A stretch of 64,000 nucleotides of DNA, from NCBI GenBank assembly GCA_902614375.1, contig CACMKZ010000001.1, positions 62,001-126,000 of the forward strand, written 5' to 3'. Positions 62,491 to 64,000 of the stretch are shown one piece after another. Position 1 is the first letter of the stretch. Each line of letters opens with the position of its first letter. The stretch is from an uncultured Alphaproteobacteria bacterium (lineage in GTDB: Bacteria; Pseudomonadota; Alphaproteobacteria; HIMB59; GCA-002718135). The notes below the pieces were generated by a model. The model was not told the DNA's origin. It made no database searches and saw only the letters and a program-made list of their open reading frames with translations. Position numbers and translations under genes: made by a program.

Positions 62491-62763
62491 ATGAAAATTG
62501 AAGACTTAAATGAAATTATAAACAATAGAGTAAAAACAAGAAAAAAAAATTCATATACAAATCAATTGTTAAAGTTGGGCCCAAAAAAAATAGCTCAAAA
62601 ATTTGGAGAGGAAGCTTCTGAGTTAATCATAGATTTTTTAAAAGGATCAAAAAAAAGAACTACAGAAGAAGCTGTAGATGTAATCTATCATCTCCTTGTT
62701 TTGTTAAAGTCAAAAAAAATTACCATTAAAGAGATTCACAAAGAAATAGATAAAAGAAATTAA
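62491..62763 (+). CDS. hisE: Phosphoribosyl-ATP pyrophosphatase
   Basis: 90 residues. MazG-like helices with KIAQKFGEEASELIIDFLKG and EEAVDVIYHLLVLLK supply the Mg-binding acidic residues. Second step of histidine synthesis. Ends the his set in this window (hisG, hisI, hisD are elsewhere). A HIT gene follows after 6 bases. Confidence 0.95.
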   Translation: MKIEDLNEIINNRVKTRKKNSYTNQLLKLGPKKIAQKFGEEASELIIDFLKGSKKRTTEEAVDVIYHLLVLLKSKKITIKEIHKEIDKRN

Positions 62764-62769
62764 ATTATC

Positions 62770-63120
62770 ATGTACGATGAAAATAATATATTTGCTAAAA
62801 TATTAAGAAAAGAAATACCTTGTGATAAAATTTATGAAGATGAGTTTAGTTTATTTTTCAAAGACATAAACCCTCAAGCCAAAATTCATATTTTAGGCAT
62901 ACCAAAATATCCATGCGCTACTTTTTCAGAATTTTTGAAAAACGTAGATAGTAAAACTATCTCATCTTTTTTTAAAAGTGTTCAAATTGTTATAAAAGAT
63001 TTAAATATAGAAGAAAATGGATATAGATTAATCACAAACTCAGGACATGATGGTGGGCAAGAAGTGCCCCATTTTCATATCCATATTTTAGCAGGTGAAA
63101 AAATTGGAAGACTAAGATAA
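62770..63120 (+). CDS. HIT-family nucleotide hydrolase (HinT-like)
   Basis: 116 residues. NNIFAKILRKEIPCDKIYED and AKIHILGIPK at the N-terminal half; the histidine triad is VPHFHIHIL near the C-terminus. Hydrolyses purine nucleoside phosphoramidates and adenylates. The gene next to hisE is a common alphaproteobacterial arrangement. Its stop directly abuts the convergent BON gene. Confidence 0.95.
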   Translation: MYDENNIFAKILRKEIPCDKIYEDEFSLFFKDINPQAKIHILGIPKYPCATFSEFLKNVDSKTISSFFKSVQIVIKDLNIEENGYRLITNSGHDGGQEVPHFHIHILAGEKIGRLR

Positions 63121-63729
63121 TTATTTTTCTTCTTTTATTATTACATAATTAACGATTTCATTTACACCCTTAATATTTTTAAGTGCAGAAACCATATCTT
63201 CTAAAAGATCTGGGCGAGAAGATATACCGGCGATATAGATTTTGCCCTGAATTGTTTCAAAATTAAATGTAATTGCTTTTAGACCAACAGTTTTTGCAGC
63301 TACTGCCCTTGCTTGAGTATTTATCCATAGATCACTAGCATAATCTTTAAGTGTTGATCTGTTGCCTATCTCTATTTCATTTATAATTTCTTTTACTCCT
63401 TCAACTTCCCACACTAATCTTACAGCATCTATTCTTATTTCTTGATTATCTACAAGACCTGTTAATAAAACCCTTCCTTCTAGAACACTAGTATTGATAT
63501 TAACGAATATATTATTTCCAGCATTTAGAAATTTAGCTGCAATATTGACTTTTATTGTTGCATCATCAATAACTGCTCCCATTGACCTTTCACCTTCAGC
63601 AACTACCAAAGCACCGCTTCCACCGGTAGCCAATATACCTGTTGGTGAACAACCTTGATTTAACAAAGTCAGCATTAAGGCAATTGGTATAAGTATAATT
63701 TTTATATTTTTTTTAAATCTAACAACCAT
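63121..63729 (-). CDS. BON-domain lipoprotein
   Basis: 202 residues. Lipoprotein signal with cysteine in LLNQGCSPTG (~27). Two BON domains follow: first VFVNINTSVLEGRVLLTGLV and VEGVKEIINEIE (~70-120), second NFETIQGKIYIAGI and IKGVNEIVNYVII (~150-200). OsmY/DolP-like double-BON outer-membrane lipoproteins bind anionic phospholipids and protect the envelope. Its start overlaps the end of rsmI by 28 bases, a pairing common in alphaproteobacteria. Confidence 0.9.
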   Translation of the reverse strand: MVVRFKKNIKIILIPIALMLTLLNQGCSPTGILATGGSGALVVAEGERSMGAVIDDATIKVNIAAKFLNAGNNIFVNINTSVLEGRVLLTGLVDNQEIRIDAVRLVWEVEGVKEIINEIEIGNRSTLKDYASDLWINTQARAVAAKTVGLKAITFNFETIQGKIYIAGISSRPDLLEDMVSALKNIKGVNEIVNYVIIKEEK

Positions 63730-64000
63730 TTGTAAATTTTACTTTTATTAATTTTTGTAAATTTATGTACTATTTGGACGATGTCGGTCAAAGAAAATTT
63801 TGTAGCTAATTTTTTTAGCTCCCTTCTATATAATTCAATATCCTCAAAATCTTGATTTTTCTGTTTCATTCCATCAACGACAGCAACAAACTCACCTTTT
63901 AAATTTTCATTTTTTTGTAATATATCGTTTTTGACTTTAAGGATTGTCCCTCTAAAAACAAATTCATTAATTTTTGTAAGTTCTTTACATATCGAAATTG
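63702..64000 (-). CDS. rsmI: 16S rRNA 2'-O-methyltransferase RsmI, C-terminal part (cut by window)
   Basis: The frame is open from the window end to a stop at 63702-63704 and encodes CKELTKINEFVFRGTILKV, LKGEFVAVVDG and a helical tail ending KWLLDL. This fits the C-terminal portion of RsmI (family marks E-x-T-K, RG-T and GE-x-V), which 2'-O-methylates C1402 of 16S rRNA. About 98 codons are visible; the SAM-binding domain lies beyond the window. The BON lipoprotein gene downstream begins within its last codons. Confidence 0.88.
   Translation of the reverse strand, partial: ISICKELTKINEFVFRGTILKVKNDILQKNENLKGEFVAVVDGMKQKNQDFEDIELYRRELKKLATKFSLTDIVQIVHKFTKINKSKIYKWLLDLKKI

Overview
The window comes from a very AT-rich genome with tightly packed, often overlapping genes. 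Gene content and order are alphaproteobacterial: leuS-lptE-holA-parB-parA-rsmG-mnmG-mnmE-rho beside maf-aroE-coaE-dnaQ-timA-smr, hslVU next to hisBHAF/hisE, rsmB-heparinase-purH, and a mitofilin/HemY pair beside tsaD. Low GC, short spacers and a retinal-type carotenoid operon suggest a streamlined marine alphaproteobacterium (SAR11-like or a similar AT-rich lineage). That placement is inference; there is no rRNA here to test it.

Layout. 1-3.6 kb: two TPR-glycosyltransferase paralogues (the first cut by the window edge) and a GT8-like enzyme. 3.6-16 kb: hemY-like, mic60-like, tsaD, a sulfotransferase and a GSCFA protein, EVE, acsA, tdk, rsmB, a heparinase-like gene, and purH split into two overlapping genes. 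16-20.5 kb: surface-modification cluster (two 2OG oxygenases, a GT, an FkbM methyltransferase, two sulfotransferases). 20.5-25.1 kb: a tRNA-Gly(GCC) gene with three partial copies of its 3' end lined up on its left. They delimit three consecutive small cargo segments with no integrase. 25.2-29.4 kb: blh-crtY-crtB-crtI (retinal synthesis). 29.5-36.7 kb: prolyl-tRNA editing protein, thioredoxin-TPR, LON-domain protein, ubiH-like, ftsK, lolA, an atypical regulator and yggS. 36.9-37.9 kb: a porin with a palindromic leader and a strong terminator. 38-49.25 kb: DUF3576-leuS to rho, with two parS-like sites near mnmG/mnmE. 49.25-49.67 kb: an AT-rich gap at the conserved alphaproteobacterial origin position. 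49.67-64 kb: maf to smr (with a T4-type lysozyme gene), an envelope trio (DUF3108, GT39, tandem PAP2), hslVU, the his operon, HIT, a BON lipoprotein and the end of rsmI.

Most notable is 21.37-25.11 kb. Each of the three tandem segments is bounded by tRNA-Gly 3'-end copies. Just inside each end lies a pair of 11-bp tandem repeats whose sequence is shared by the two ends of that segment but differs between segments (AAGTGGGAC, AACTCTATTG, AAGGCTAC type). This is what integrase arm-binding sites of three different tyrosine-recombinase-mobilised elements would look like. The segments are only about 0.7-1.6 kb and carry a tRNA-Ser copy with a damaged acceptor stem, a sulfotransferase and small exported proteins of unknown function. 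They look like integrase-less (satellite or cargo-only) integrative elements stacked on one tRNA.

The housekeeping genes together cover origin segregation (ParAB, parS), tRNA modification and editing (MnmE, MnmG, TsaD, ProX-like), purine and histidine synthesis, envelope biogenesis (LolA, LptE, porin, PAP2/GT39) and proteolysis (HslVU). The accessory genes are mainly directed at the cell surface.
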